A DNA stretch of 64,000 nt from Lachnospiraceae bacterium (GCA_017535945.1 JAFXTJ010000052.1:21839-85838); one strand, 5' to 3'. Counted from the first letter of the stretch, positions 45,401 to 54,547 are shown. The notes: generated by a model not told the origin, from the letters alone. Numbers and translations: made by a program.

Positions 45401-45622
45401 AGGAAGCACCACACGCGCAAGCCTGAGGGATCGAAAAAGGACGGAGACGGATCCTCGCAGACCGATGCGCCCAGGAAGCACAGGAAGCACCACACGCTGC
45501 ATGTCCCGCGATCCAGTACGGTGCAAAAGCTCGATGCTGCAATCGAAAACGATCTGATGCAGGACGAGGAGTTCCAATCTTTCATTGGTAAGAAAAAGAA
45601 GACCGGAAAGACCGGCGAGTGA
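42494..45622 (+). CDS. Large (1042-residue) alpha-helical coiled-coil protein with basic repeat tail
   Basis: I do not recognise this family. The protein is soluble, highly charged and predicted helical through most of its length, with clear coiled coils near residues ~90-115 (KEESYKEKEEEQEKAAM), ~700-745 (REEAERAKAEEARLAKEKEE) and ~830-930. The tail (~947-1001) holds two 27-residue repeats rich in Lys, His and Asp, then a basic end (GKKKKTGKTGE). No Walker motif, nuclease or membrane helix was seen. ATG 42494 is preferred over ATG 42488 because AGGAGG (42481-42486) is 7 bases away from it but only one base from the earlier ATG. A structural or scaffold role is inference. Confidence 0.75.
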   Translation: MADERELYLKSLKKESEKKIEMPSVSEMALSAESAYRFSEKYEAQYQVNPTYDLRNDSTLSSTMNLASVMVHDDLMRRQNFRTRVSAYRMRNEAAFRTKEESYKEKEEEQEKAAMERSGDLTMEVPDIPELQEDLSNTRQRLKGMKGKDAMSIGEAEFLKSYADVVDDLIKTLKKAQKKDSKEVASHLVLAKEKYLFYTQKESRRRLLGRAQANALMDSRQARRQIEEGQSPVDLSGLLSRVASARDRFVDSKGNDNEQGKTVKQALAEYRTHLTDISKLKSTLAFLRGRLQEMNTSDEKQLKPLRDHIYSLSNELHVKQFHADAAEQCIEYLISDHTQTEDAQLFLYAGHIQEHFGVSIPGFDENKKLRDQKVAQRIGVQNNRILTVLTDFNVPTEIRTQMQELSTGYEMQELYEKHADTVLTESRAHSEEALNDLRRDHADKADLLSSPVFTDYASLTRSLPYLGNDDLSAGSTLTFTKREFEPPRSKQDMAGHLDRVLTIKDTTKDPQEVRQAILGELPTIRTAFNDISAFMVGRAGTTLLASRTGSDVFGGTAGLPTFKTKVKTLRDLIGSILERRDALLEMQMDHLSKWERKGVDPDTVTDTIQKELVDKWNTLDQASAYIDYREEMIQRSYDLTPAEFARLAPALSVPDYDRFKTYRSVDQAVITQEEYFEHARDKQRSLMRQIGESGELEKAATAMSERIRAREEAERAKAEEARLAKEKEEKRQADWAATLGKLTEAERAGVYNMDMYEKSGRYESMEEVRSAIKFGITFHSEHSDLTSRQSSLHTWIGESENKITSLNAQMDDAGRLLAMWEQRRDATQKDLSEYHKQKSRGARKEKDPQEEKLEAAIREAEGIITSIGERVVNLTYSRQAEETTLENYRKEAAAITEQITLLEQHINEAVEELASQLNEPVAPPRLSSFMRKPATPAQLSALKRRQKSKPEEPKKDGDGSLQTDAPKKHRKHHTRKPEGSKKDGDGSSQTDAPRKHRKHHTLHVPRSSTVQKLDAAIENDLMQDEEFQSFIGKKKKTGKTGE
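45338..45499 (+). repeat. Two 81-bp in-frame tandem repeats
   Basis: Units at 45338-45418 and 45419-45499 each encode 27 residues of the pattern KPE-x-x-KKDGDGS-x-QTDAP-x-KHRKHHT. They differ at both silent and replacement positions, so the duplication is not brand new. Confidence 0.85.
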
Positions 45623-45661
45623 TATGGGCAATGAGGATCAGGGCGACCGAAAGGAGCCTCC

Positions 45662-47203
45662 ATGACGAGAGAAGGGGAAGACCGGATCTACCGCTTTTAC
45701 GACAATCTGCCGTCCATGAGCGTGCTGCGTTCCGTCCTGAATACGCAGGAGCGGATCCGCTCCCTGCAGGAGATGCTCACGGAGGAGGACGCACCATGCA
45801 TCCCCGAAAACGGTCATCTCCTGCTGTTTTCCTGCTGCAATGATAATACGCTGCGTATCGCCCGCAGTGCTCCCCGGGACGTGAGCGGCATCCTCTTTGC
45901 CTGTGAACATGACGCACTGCCCGCTTCGCTTGCCGAATCCGTCAAAGCGGCGGATGCGCTCTGTATCGCGGCGTCCGTCGAGAATCTGTTTGATGTGCTG
46001 CTGGAATCGGATGCCGTCATTGAGGTCTTTCTCTTTGACGCATCCGAAGAGAGCAATCTCCGCCATCTTTCCCTCCTGTGCCGGATCCTGGAGACGCATC
46101 CGGGTGCGGAGGTACAGATCCACGTGGAACTTGAGCGCGCCCCCTACGGGCTTTACGATGATCTCTCCGCCCGCTTCGGACTGACGCCCGGCGGAAAGCC
46201 CGTGATCCATCCGGTCCGTACCGCGGAACGGTACGCGGAGGATCTCTTCCTGTCCGAATCGATATTTGAAAACACACGCGATGACGCGGAGAACGGCTGC
46301 AGGCAGATCCGTTTCCTGATCGTCGGGATGAACGCACGGAGTCTCGCTGTATTAAAAACGCTGCTGCCGTTGGCGCAGATGCCGGGATACCGGCTACGCG
46401 TCCTGGTACTCGACCCCGCCCCCGGCGGCTGGGACAGACTCTGCAGGCTGATCCCGGAGATCGACCGCGCAGGCGGTGAGGGAGACGCGCTTTATGAGCT
46501 TCATTATTTTGATCCGGTGGATCTCTCGACGGATGCGCCGCGTGAAACGCTCTGCCGCTATCTCGCCGATCCGACACACGCCTATATCGACACAGGAGAT
46601 GATCTGACTGACTTTGAACTGGCACTCCGTCTGCGAACACTGTGTGCCAGATTCGGCGATGCGGCCTCCTGCCGGATCCTCGTTCGCACGGAGGCGGATG
46701 AATTTGCCCGGGATATGAGCAGTCAGCTCACGGAACATCTGACCTTTGTCGGCGCCCGCGCCCATGTATATGACTACTCGATACTCTCAGCCCCGCCGCT
46801 GGCTTCCGCCGCCGCTGCCATATGGCACCTGCAGCATCCGGAGAACGGGTCGGAGCACATAGCGGATGAGTACTGTTTCCACGCCATGTGCGAACGGATC
46901 CTCTCCTACCGCTACAAACAGCGGATCATCGACGCGGACCACGGGGGCGACCACACGCTCACTTCCACGGACCGAACATGGCTCCTTTATGAGCATATGC
47001 GATGGAATGTCTTCACCCGGATGATGGGCTACCGGTGTGCAGGGGACTTTATCTCCGGAAGCAGCCTGTCAAATGAAAGAGACCGCCGGATCGCGATGCT
47101 GCACGGGTCACTGGTGGAGTATGACGCACTCTCTCCCGAAGAGCAGGAGAAGGATGCCTTTGTTCTGAATGATGAGATCCTGCGGATCCTTAAAAATCTG
47201 TGA
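45662..47203 (+). CDS. Rossmann (TrkA-N-like) protein with C-terminal RyR-like domain
   Basis: The 513-residue cytoplasmic protein has an N-terminal nucleotide-fold-like half (GHLLLFSCCNDNTLRIAR, ~50-150) and a clearer Rossmann segment at ~218-265 (IRFLIVGMNARSLAVLKTLL). Its C-terminal region contains WLLYEHMRWNVFTRMMGYR and HGSLVEYDALSPEEQEKDAF (~437-500). The last part matches the pattern I know from RyR-type domains in bacterial proteins (an E-H-x-R-W helix, then a L-V-x-Y-D-x-L-x-x-E-x-x-x-D motif), which also occur after TrkA-N-like domains. A ligand-sensing role is plausible but unproven. AAAGGAG precedes ATG 45662. Confidence 0.6.
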   Translation: MTREGEDRIYRFYDNLPSMSVLRSVLNTQERIRSLQEMLTEEDAPCIPENGHLLLFSCCNDNTLRIARSAPRDVSGILFACEHDALPASLAESVKAADALCIAASVENLFDVLLESDAVIEVFLFDASEESNLRHLSLLCRILETHPGAEVQIHVELERAPYGLYDDLSARFGLTPGGKPVIHPVRTAERYAEDLFLSESIFENTRDDAENGCRQIRFLIVGMNARSLAVLKTLLPLAQMPGYRLRVLVLDPAPGGWDRLCRLIPEIDRAGGEGDALYELHYFDPVDLSTDAPRETLCRYLADPTHAYIDTGDDLTDFELALRLRTLCARFGDAASCRILVRTEADEFARDMSSQLTEHLTFVGARAHVYDYSILSAPPLASAAAAIWHLQHPENGSEHIADEYCFHAMCERILSYRYKQRIIDADHGGDHTLTSTDRTWLLYEHMRWNVFTRMMGYRCAGDFISGSSLSNERDRRIAMLHGSLVEYDALSPEEQEKDAFVLNDEILRILKNL

Positions 47204-47237
47204 ACCGTACGATGTCTTTGACTCAGGGACGGTTCAC
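47200..47237. terminator. Possible bidirectional hairpin between convergent genes
   Basis: GTGAACCGT (47200-47208) and ACGGTTCAC (47229-47237) form a perfect 9-bp stem spanning the stops of the RyR-like gene and the phosphodiesterase gene. There is no clear T-run, so termination is only possible. Confidence 0.35.
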
Positions 47238-48338
47238 GACAATAAGCGGGATCTCCATCTCATCGCGTGTCAGTCCGGCATGATGACTTAAGTATTTCGC
47301 CGCCCGTTCCCGGTTCGGGAACAGAGCTCTCTCCCCTGTCGCCACGGCCAGATAGTCGCCGAGGATTTCCCCCGTGCGCGGATGGACCGTGCCTCCTCCG
47401 AGCAGTTCCAGCGCCTCCCCCCGGTCCAGCAGCCGGAAATCCGCTCCGTAATATGTGTGAAACAGGGAAACAAAGCATTCCTTCTCTTCCGGTTTCACGA
47501 AGAAGTTGACCGCGCGGGCTTCCACGGACGGCTCCCGCACAAGCGTGTCCGCGAGATCCGGATGATCCTCCAGCGATTCCCCGCGGATATTGATATGGCC
47601 GTGATCGGCCACGATGATGAGGACCGCGTCCCTGAGTGTACTGCTCCAGTCTTCGATCCGCTGCTCCAATGTCTTAAGAAGCGTATGTGTCTCCTCCGAA
47701 TCATTCCCCGTCTTATGCATGGTATGATCCGGCTCTCCCCAATAGGTGTAGATCAGTTTCCGCTGCTTCAGTTCACACAACCGCGAGGCGCGCTCCAGCA
47801 CGCCGTCCAGTCCCTGCGGATACGGCTGCTCGTGCGCGGCGGCATAATATGCGTGAAATCCGGCTTCCTGGATCCTGTGAATGATGGAATGATACGGTGT
47901 GTAAGTCCAGCTGGCGGGCGCCTTGCCGCCCACTGCCGTATGCGTCCCGGTGTAGGTATTCTCAAACACCGTGACATTCTCCCCCAGCTCTTTGTAGAAG
48001 AGATCCCAGCCGAGCCACCCGTGCTCCGCCGGTGTGAGCCCGGACAGGAGCGACGTCGTCGCAGCCACCGTGGTAGGCGGATAAACAGAGGAAAGTGTGT
48101 CGATCCGGTGCGAAGCAAAGAATCCCGCGGGATCCAGATGCTTCTCCATGATCGCGGTCCCCATGCCATCCAGCAGGAGCAGAATGATATTGCGGACCGG
48201 TGCCGCCAGGTACAGATCGAGTTTGGGGATCGATGGATAGGGTGCCTCCACGCCGAATGCGTGCAGAAGAGATCCCGACACATTGGTCAGGCAGTGCGTA
48301 TAGTCAGGCATGCAGACTGCGGGTCTGTCCGTTTCCAT
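47223..48338 (-). CDS. Type I phosphodiesterase / nucleotide pyrophosphatase (alkaline phosphatase superfamily)
   Basis: The 371-residue protein has the fold signature NIILLLLDGMGTAIMEKHL (first metal Asp), the nucleophile Thr in SVYPPTTVAATTSLLSGL, HGWLGWD, the metal residues in YWGEPDHTMHK, and VADHGHINIRG with Asp-His. Such enzymes hydrolyse phosphodiester or pyrophosphate bonds. No signal peptide is visible, so it probably acts in the cytoplasm. GGAGGA precedes ATG. It faces the RyR-like gene; a nucleotide-based link between them is only a thought. Confidence 0.9.
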   Translation of the reverse strand: METDRPAVCMPDYTHCLTNVSGSLLHAFGVEAPYPSIPKLDLYLAAPVRNIILLLLDGMGTAIMEKHLDPAGFFASHRIDTLSSVYPPTTVAATTSLLSGLTPAEHGWLGWDLFYKELGENVTVFENTYTGTHTAVGGKAPASWTYTPYHSIIHRIQEAGFHAYYAAAHEQPYPQGLDGVLERASRLCELKQRKLIYTYWGEPDHTMHKTGNDSEETHTLLKTLEQRIEDWSSTLRDAVLIIVADHGHINIRGESLEDHPDLADTLVREPSVEARAVNFFVKPEEKECFVSLFHTYYGADFRLLDRGEALELLGGGTVHPRTGEILGDYLAVATGERALFPNRERAAKYLSHHAGLTRDEMEIPLIVVNRP

Positions 48339-48397
48339 CCCTATCCTCCGTGTTCAACACTCTCACAGAATACAGATGGGAACATTTTACCCTTTTG

Positions 48398-48422
48398 CCG
48401 GACGGATTACAATTCCGCCCGG
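48398..48422 (-). terminator. Possible 3' hairpin after gltD
   Basis: On the minus strand CCGGGCGGA and TCCGTCCGG pair over 9 positions (one G-U) around a 7-base loop, just after the gltD stop. The usual T-run is absent, so it may be a stabilising 3' end rather than a terminator. Confidence 0.35.
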
Positions 48423-48429
48423 GTTTCGT

Positions 48430-49916
48430 CTACTGCACCACGAGATTGGTGTACCCCATGAGATCGAGGTCGATCGCTCTGGCGGCCTCCCGTCCCTGCC
48501 GCATGGCTTTGACGACCAGTGACTGACCGGTATGCATATCGCCGGCACAGAAGATACCGGGGACCGAGGTCTTGAAGCCGCACGCATCCGTCTGCACGTT
48601 GCCCCGCTGGTCTCTCGCCACGCCGAACGCATCCGCGACATATTCCTGGGCACCCACAAAGCCCGCCGCGATCAGGAGCAGTTCACAGGGCAGTTCCTGC
48701 TCCGATCCCTCCACCTCGCGCATGACCCTGCGGCCGTCCACCGTCTCCCAGACGAGTTTCACCGTACGCACGGCACGCAGTTTTCCTTTCTTATCCTTGA
48801 GGAATTCCTTGACCGTGGTCTCATAGATGCGCGGATCCCCGCCGAAGACTTCGATCGCCTCCTCCTGGCCGTAATCGGTCTTGAGAACATTGGGCCACTC
48901 CGGCCAGGGATTGTTCTCCGTTCTCTTTTCCGGCGGCTTGGGCATCATCTCGATCTGGATGACACTCTTCGCCCCGTGACGGATGCAGGTTCCGAGACAG
49001 TCATTACCGGTATCGCCGCCACCCACGATGACCACATGCTTCCCTGCGGCATTCACTTCGCCGGATTTCTCAAATCCGGAATCCAGAAGGGCTTTCGTAT
49101 TCCCGCGCAGGAAATCGACCGCGAAAAAGATCCCGTCGGCGTCACGCCCCGGCGCGTTCAAGTCGCGCGGCTTGGAGGCCCCGCAGGCAAGCAGCACCCG
49201 GTCGTATTCCGCTGTCAGTTTCGCCGCTTCCAGCGTCTTCCCCACATCGGCATCCGTGACAAAGCGGATCCCTTCCTCTTCCATGATCTTCAGCTTCCGT
49301 TCGACGAAGCGTTTTTCCAGCTTCATATTGGGGATCCCGTACATCAGCAGGCCGCCCGGCCGGTCAAAGCGCTCGTATACGGTCACAAGATGCCCCCGTC
49401 TGTTGAGCAGATCGGCAGCCGCCAGACCCGCAGGTCCGGAGCCGATGATGGCGACACTCTTCCCCGTACGCACGGCCGGCGGTTCCGCCACAGCCCACCC
49501 CTCGCGATAGGCTTTCTCGATGATGGCGAGCTCGGTCTCCTTGCCTCCCACCGGATCGCCGTTTAAGTTACAGGTGCATGCCACTTCACAGAGTGCCGGA
49601 CAGACGCGGCCCGTGAATTCCGGGAAACTGTTCGTCTTCTTCAGCCTCCGGTAGGCCTCCCGCCAGTTCCCGTGATAGACCAGATCGTTCCATTCCGGGA
49701 TCAGGTTGTGCAGCGGGCAGCCGGTGGTCCGTCCCATGATATCCACGCCGGCCTGACAGAACGGCACGCCGCATTCCATGCAGCGGCACGCCTGAACGGA
49801 CCGCTCCTTCTCCGACAGCGGTGTATGAAACTCCTGCCAGTTGCAGATCCGCTCCTTCGGCGGGATCGCCGGGGAGTTCTTTCTCTCGTATTCCAAAAAT
49901 CCGGTCGGTTACCCAT
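48430..49916 (-). CDS. gltD: Glutamate synthase small subunit, with an apparent frameshift at codon ~8
   Basis: GltD supplies electrons from NAD(P)H to GltB. The body has two [4Fe-4S] cysteine sets (CRCMECGVPFCQ; CPALCEVACTC), the FAD loop VAIIGSGPAGLAAA and the NAD(P)H loop VVIVGGGDTGNDC. Family members start like MGKPTGFLEYERK. Here ATG 49916, with a good AAGGAG site over the gltB stop, reads MGNRPDF but then leaves frame at a run of five T on the coding strand (49895-49899). One more T would restore LEYERK. As it stands, an intact frame begins only at TTG 49896, without a ribosome site, so expression may be poor unless the run is a sequencing error. Confidence 0.9.
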
Positions 49917-49927
49917 AGCTGTACTCC

Positions 49928-52900
49928 TTATCGGTGGCAGGCGTAAAATGCTTCCATCTGCGCCTGTTCACGGCTGAGGCCCTTCTCCTCCATCTCTCCG
50001 ATGGCGGTCAGGATCCGTCTGTAATCGTGCGGGATGATCTTCTTGAAACGGGGAAGCCATCCGGCAAAATCCGAGAGGATCTCCTGTCCGACAACGGACC
50101 CCGTCGCCGCCACATGTTCCTCGATCAGATCCTTGAGCTGCTGGACATCATATTTGCTGGTGATCTCTTCCGAGGAGACCATCTCCTTATTTATCCTGGT
50201 GTACAGATCCGCCTCGGGATCCAGCACATAGGCGATCCCGCCGGATATGCCGGCCGCGAAATTCTTACCGGTCCTCCCGAGGATCACGGCGACGCCGCCC
50301 GTCATGTACTCACAGCCGTGCTCGCCAACACCTTCCACGACTGCCATGGCGCCGGAATTGCGGACACAGAAGCGTTCTCCCGCCACGCCGCTGATGAAGG
50401 CCTTGCCGGAAGTGGCACCGTAGAGGGCCACATTGCCGATGATGATGTTCTCTTCCCTGCGGAATGACGTCCCGGCCGGAGGCTGCACGATCAGCTTGCC
50501 GCCGGAGAGACCCTTTCCGAAATAGTCATTGGCATCCCCCTCCAGACGGATCGTGAGTCCCTGCGGGATAAACGCACCGAAGGACTGTCCGCCGGCACCG
50601 GCAGCATGCACCACGCAGGTGTCTTCCGGCAGTTGATCGTCTCCGAAATGCCGCGTGATCTCGGATCCGAGGATCGATCCGAAGGCGCGGTCCGTATTGG
50701 AGACCTCTATGAATACTTCCGCCTTTTCTCCCGTCCGCAGCGTCTTATCGAACTTCTTTAACAGCACCCGTTCATCCGGCGTGGTCTGCAGCCGGAAATC
50801 AAAGACCTGTTTCGGATCGAACAGCGACTGTTTGCGGCTGCTCTTCTTCCCGATATAAGGATTCTCCAGGATCCCCGACAGATCGACCCCGGTATGACGT
50901 CCCGTGAGATCCTCCCTCACAGCGAGAAGATCACTGCGTCCCACCAGTTCGTCCACACTGCGGATCCCGAGTCCCGCCATGATCTCCCGCAGTTCTCTTG
51001 CGATGAAGCGCATGAAGTTCATGACATATTCCGGCTTCCCGCGGAAACGTTTTCTCAATTCGGGATTCTGTGTGGCAACACCCACAGGGCAGGTATCCAG
51101 ATTGCAGACGCGCATCATGACGCAGCCCATCGTGACAAGAGGCGCCGTGGCGAATCCGAATTCCTCCGCACCAAGCATCGCGGCGATCGCGACATCGCGC
51201 CCGCTCATGAGCTTTCCGTCCGCCTCGATGCGCACCTTGTTGCGCAGATGATTCATGATCAGCGTCTGATGCGTTTCGGCGATCCCCAGTTCCCAGGGCA
51301 GTCCGGCGTTGTGGATGGAGGATTTGGGTGCCGCTCCGGTCCCGCCGTCATAGCCAGAGATCAGGACCACCTGGGCACCTGCCTTGGCGACGCCCGCCGC
51401 GACAGTCCCGACACCCGCCTCGGATACGAGTTTGACGGAGATACGGGCAGCGCGGTTGGCATTTTTCAGATCGTAGATCAGCTGTGCCAGATCCTCGATC
51501 GAATAGATATCGTGGTGCGGCGGCGGTGAGATCAGCGATACGCCGGGCGTGGAATGCCTGGTCTTCGCGATCCAGGGATATACCTTCTTCCCGGGCAGAT
51601 GCCCGCCCTCTCCGGGCTTGGCACCCTGCGCCATCTTGATCTGGAGCTCTTTTGCGGAGACCAGATACGAACTTGTCACGCCGAAGCGACCCGAAGCCAC
51701 CTGCTTGATGGCGGAGCAGCGGTCTTCCTTGCTCCCCGCACTGGAGAGCCTCTCCGGACTCTCGCCACCCTCGCCGGAATTGGATTTGCCGCCCAGCGCG
51801 TTCATGGCGAGCGCCATGGTCTCATGTGCCTCCTGCGAGATGGAGCCGTAGGACATCGCACCGGTCTTAAAGCGTTTGACGATCTCATCCTCGCTCTCCA
51901 CCTCATCGAGCGGAATGCCCTTTTTCGGGAAACGGATCTTTAACAGTCCACGCAGATTTCGGACGCAGTCCTCCTTGTTCACCAGAGCGGTATACCGCTT
52001 GAACAGGTCGTAATCCCCGCGTCTTGTAGACTCCTGCAGCAAATGGATCGTCTCCGGATTATAGAGGTGCTCCTCGCCGCCCGAGCGTGCCTTGTGCCGG
52101 CCCAGGCTGTCCAGTGTCAGGTCGCTCTGCAGTCCGAGCGGATCAAAGGCACCCGCGTGCAGGGTCTCCACGTCGTTCTCGATATCCTCCAGGGAGATCC
52201 CGCCGATCCGGCTCACGGTGCCGGTGAAGTATTTGTCGATCACGCTGCGGTCGATGCCGATCGCCTCAAAGATCTGGGAACCCTGATAGGACTGGATCGT
52301 GGAAATGCCCATCTTGGATGCGATCTTCACGATGCCGTGCAGGACCGCATAATTGTAATCATCCACCGCGGCGTAATAGTCCTTGTCCAACATCCCGCTC
52401 TCGATGAGGCCGGCGATGGATTCCTGGGCCAGATACGGATTGATCGCGCTCGCGCCGTAGCCTAAGAGCGTGGCGAAATGATGCACCTCCCTTGGTTCCG
52501 CGGATTCCAGGATCAGAGAGAGCGAGGTGGCTTTCTTTGTGCGTACCAGATACTGTCTGAGCGCCGAGACGGCTAAGAGCGACGGGATCGCGATATGATT
52601 CTCGTCCACCTCCCTGTCTGAGAGGATCACGATGTTCGCCCCGTCGCGGTAGGCCTTGTCGACCTCCATGAAGAGCCTCTCCAGTGCTTTCTCCAGCCGC
52701 GTGTTCACATAGTAAACGATCGGGACGGTCTGCACGCGGAAACCCTCATGATCCATACATTTGATCTTTAAGAGATCCGTATTGGTGAGGATCGGATTGT
52801 TTACCATGAGCATCGTGCAGTTGGACGCATCCTCTCTTAAGAGATTGCCGTCCCGTCCCAGATAGACATTGGTCGCCGTCACGATCTCCTCACGGATCGC

Positions 52901-54484
52901 GTCGATCGGCGGATTGGTGACCTGCGCGAAGAGCTGCTTGAAATAATTGAACAAAGGCTGATGGTGCGAGGAGAGCACCGGCAACGGGATATCGATCCCC
53001 ATGGAGCAGATCGCCTCCGAGCCGTCCCTGGCCATCGGCAGAATGGATTCCTTGAGTTCCTCATACGTGTAACCGAACGCTTTCTGCATCCGGCTGCGCT
53101 CCTCTTCCGAATAGACGGGGACCCTCTTATTCGGGATCTTCAGATCATGAAGGGTGACCAGATGGTCGTTGAGCCACTCCCCGTACGGATTGCGGCCGGC
53201 ATAACGTTCCTTGCACTCCTCATCATCGATGATCCGTCCGGCGACGGTATCCACCAGGAGCATCTTGCCGGGGCGGAGTCTCTCCTTCTTCACGATCTTC
53301 TCCGCCGGAACAGGCAATACGCCGACCTCGGAAGAGAGGATCAGCGTGTCATCGGAGGTGATGTAATAACGGGAAGGTCTCAGACCGTTTCTGTCCAGAA
53401 CGGCACCAACGATATCGCCGTCACAGAAGAGAATGGCCGCCGGACCGTCCCAGGGCTCCATCATTGTGGAATAGTATTGGTAGAAATCCCTCTTTTTCGT
53501 GCTCATGGTCCTGTTGTTGACCCATGGCTCGGGGATCGTGATCATGACCGCGAGCGGCAGCTCCATCCCGTTCATCACGAGGAATTCCAGCGTGTTGTCG
53601 AGCATCGCCGAATCGGAGCCTTCCACATTGATGGGCGGCAGGACACGGACCAGATCCTCCTTGAGGTAGGCGGAATCCATCGTCTCCTCACGCGCGAGCA
53701 TCTTGTCCGCGTTACCGCGAATGGTATTGATCTCACCGTTATGGACGATGAGGCGGTTGGGATGTGCCCGCTCCCAGCTGGGATTCGTGTTGGTGGAGAA
53801 ACGGGAATGCACAATGGCGATCGCGGAGGTATAGTCCGCGCTCTGCAGATCCGTGTAGAAGGTGCGCAGCTGCCCGACCAGGAACATTCCCTTGTAGACA
53901 ACGGTCCGGGAGGACAGGGAACAGATGTAGGTCCCGTCCGCTCCCTGTTCGAATTCCCGGCGCACAACATACAGTTTCCGGTCAAATGCGATCCCCTTCT
54001 CCGTATCATCCGGCTTACCGACAAAGGCCTGCATGATGCAGGGCATGCAGGCAAGCGCCTGATGCCCCAGCACATCCCTTTTCACAGGAACGCTGCGCCA
54101 TGCCAGAAACGGAAGCCCCGCCTTATTGCACAGAGTTTCAAACATCTTCATTGCCTGGGAGCGCTTCAGTTCATCCTGCGGCAGAAAGAACATGCCCACG
54201 CCGTATTCTCGCTCCGGCGGCAGCGTCACACCCTGCTCCCGCATGACCTGTGCGAAAAATCCGTGACAGATCTGCAGCATGATGCCGACGCCGTCACCGG
54301 TCTTGCCCTCCGCATCCTTGCCTGCGCGATGCTCGAGATTCTCCACGATCCTGAGGGCGTTCTCCACCGTCTCCCGGCTCTTTTCCCCGTGAATGTTGAC
54401 GATGGCCCCGATCCCGCAGGCGTCGTGCTCAAACCGTTCATCATATAACGGCGGTCTCACCTCATCTTTTCTCGCATCAAACAT
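49928..54484 (-). CDS. gltB: Glutamate synthase large subunit
   Basis: GltB turns 2-oxoglutarate and glutamine into two glutamates. The 1518-residue protein has a 22-residue propeptide before the Ntn nucleophile Cys23 (EHDACGIGAIV) and a central domain. The FMN barrel carries the [3Fe-4S] cysteines (CVMMRVCNLDTCPVG) and GTGAAPKSSIHNAGLPWELG; a C-terminal GXGXG beta-helix (GVGEHGCEYMTGG) completes it. GGGGAG lies before ATG. It follows glnN by 63 bases and precedes gltD by 11, giving a complete GS-GOGAT operon. Confidence 0.97.
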   Translation of the reverse strand: MFDARKDEVRPPLYDERFEHDACGIGAIVNIHGEKSRETVENALRIVENLEHRAGKDAEGKTGDGVGIMLQICHGFFAQVMREQGVTLPPEREYGVGMFFLPQDELKRSQAMKMFETLCNKAGLPFLAWRSVPVKRDVLGHQALACMPCIMQAFVGKPDDTEKGIAFDRKLYVVRREFEQGADGTYICSLSSRTVVYKGMFLVGQLRTFYTDLQSADYTSAIAIVHSRFSTNTNPSWERAHPNRLIVHNGEINTIRGNADKMLAREETMDSAYLKEDLVRVLPPINVEGSDSAMLDNTLEFLVMNGMELPLAVMITIPEPWVNNRTMSTKKRDFYQYYSTMMEPWDGPAAILFCDGDIVGAVLDRNGLRPSRYYITSDDTLILSSEVGVLPVPAEKIVKKERLRPGKMLLVDTVAGRIIDDEECKERYAGRNPYGEWLNDHLVTLHDLKIPNKRVPVYSEEERSRMQKAFGYTYEELKESILPMARDGSEAICSMGIDIPLPVLSSHHQPLFNYFKQLFAQVTNPPIDAIREEIVTATNVYLGRDGNLLREDASNCTMLMVNNPILTNTDLLKIKCMDHEGFRVQTVPIVYYVNTRLEKALERLFMEVDKAYRDGANIVILSDREVDENHIAIPSLLAVSALRQYLVRTKKATSLSLILESAEPREVHHFATLLGYGASAINPYLAQESIAGLIESGMLDKDYYAAVDDYNYAVLHGIVKIASKMGISTIQSYQGSQIFEAIGIDRSVIDKYFTGTVSRIGGISLEDIENDVETLHAGAFDPLGLQSDLTLDSLGRHKARSGGEEHLYNPETIHLLQESTRRGDYDLFKRYTALVNKEDCVRNLRGLLKIRFPKKGIPLDEVESEDEIVKRFKTGAMSYGSISQEAHETMALAMNALGGKSNSGEGGESPERLSSAGSKEDRCSAIKQVASGRFGVTSSYLVSAKELQIKMAQGAKPGEGGHLPGKKVYPWIAKTRHSTPGVSLISPPPHHDIYSIEDLAQLIYDLKNANRAARISVKLVSEAGVGTVAAGVAKAGAQVVLISGYDGGTGAAPKSSIHNAGLPWELGIAETHQTLIMNHLRNKVRIEADGKLMSGRDVAIAAMLGAEEFGFATAPLVTMGCVMMRVCNLDTCPVGVATQNPELRKRFRGKPEYVMNFMRFIARELREIMAGLGIRSVDELVGRSDLLAVREDLTGRHTGVDLSGILENPYIGKKSSRKQSLFDPKQVFDFRLQTTPDERVLLKKFDKTLRTGEKAEVFIEVSNTDRAFGSILGSEITRHFGDDQLPEDTCVVHAAGAGGQSFGAFIPQGLTIRLEGDANDYFGKGLSGGKLIVQPPAGTSFRREENIIIGNVALYGATSGKAFISGVAGERFCVRNSGAMAVVEGVGEHGCEYMTGGVAVILGRTGKNFAAGISGGIAYVLDPEADLYTRINKEMVSSEEITSKYDVQQLKDLIEEHVAATGSVVGQEILSDFAGWLPRFKKIIPHDYRRILTAIGEMEEKGLSREQAQMEAFYACHR

Positions 54485-54547
54485 AGCGTACTCCCCTGTC
54501 GTTGTTCACCCTGTCACGCCGCGGCTTCCTCTCCGGAATGGGGTCTC

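Noticed and set aside
52961-54448. A 495-codon plus-strand frame opposite gltB
   Set aside because: gltB is fully supported on the minus strand; the antisense frame has no homologous pattern.
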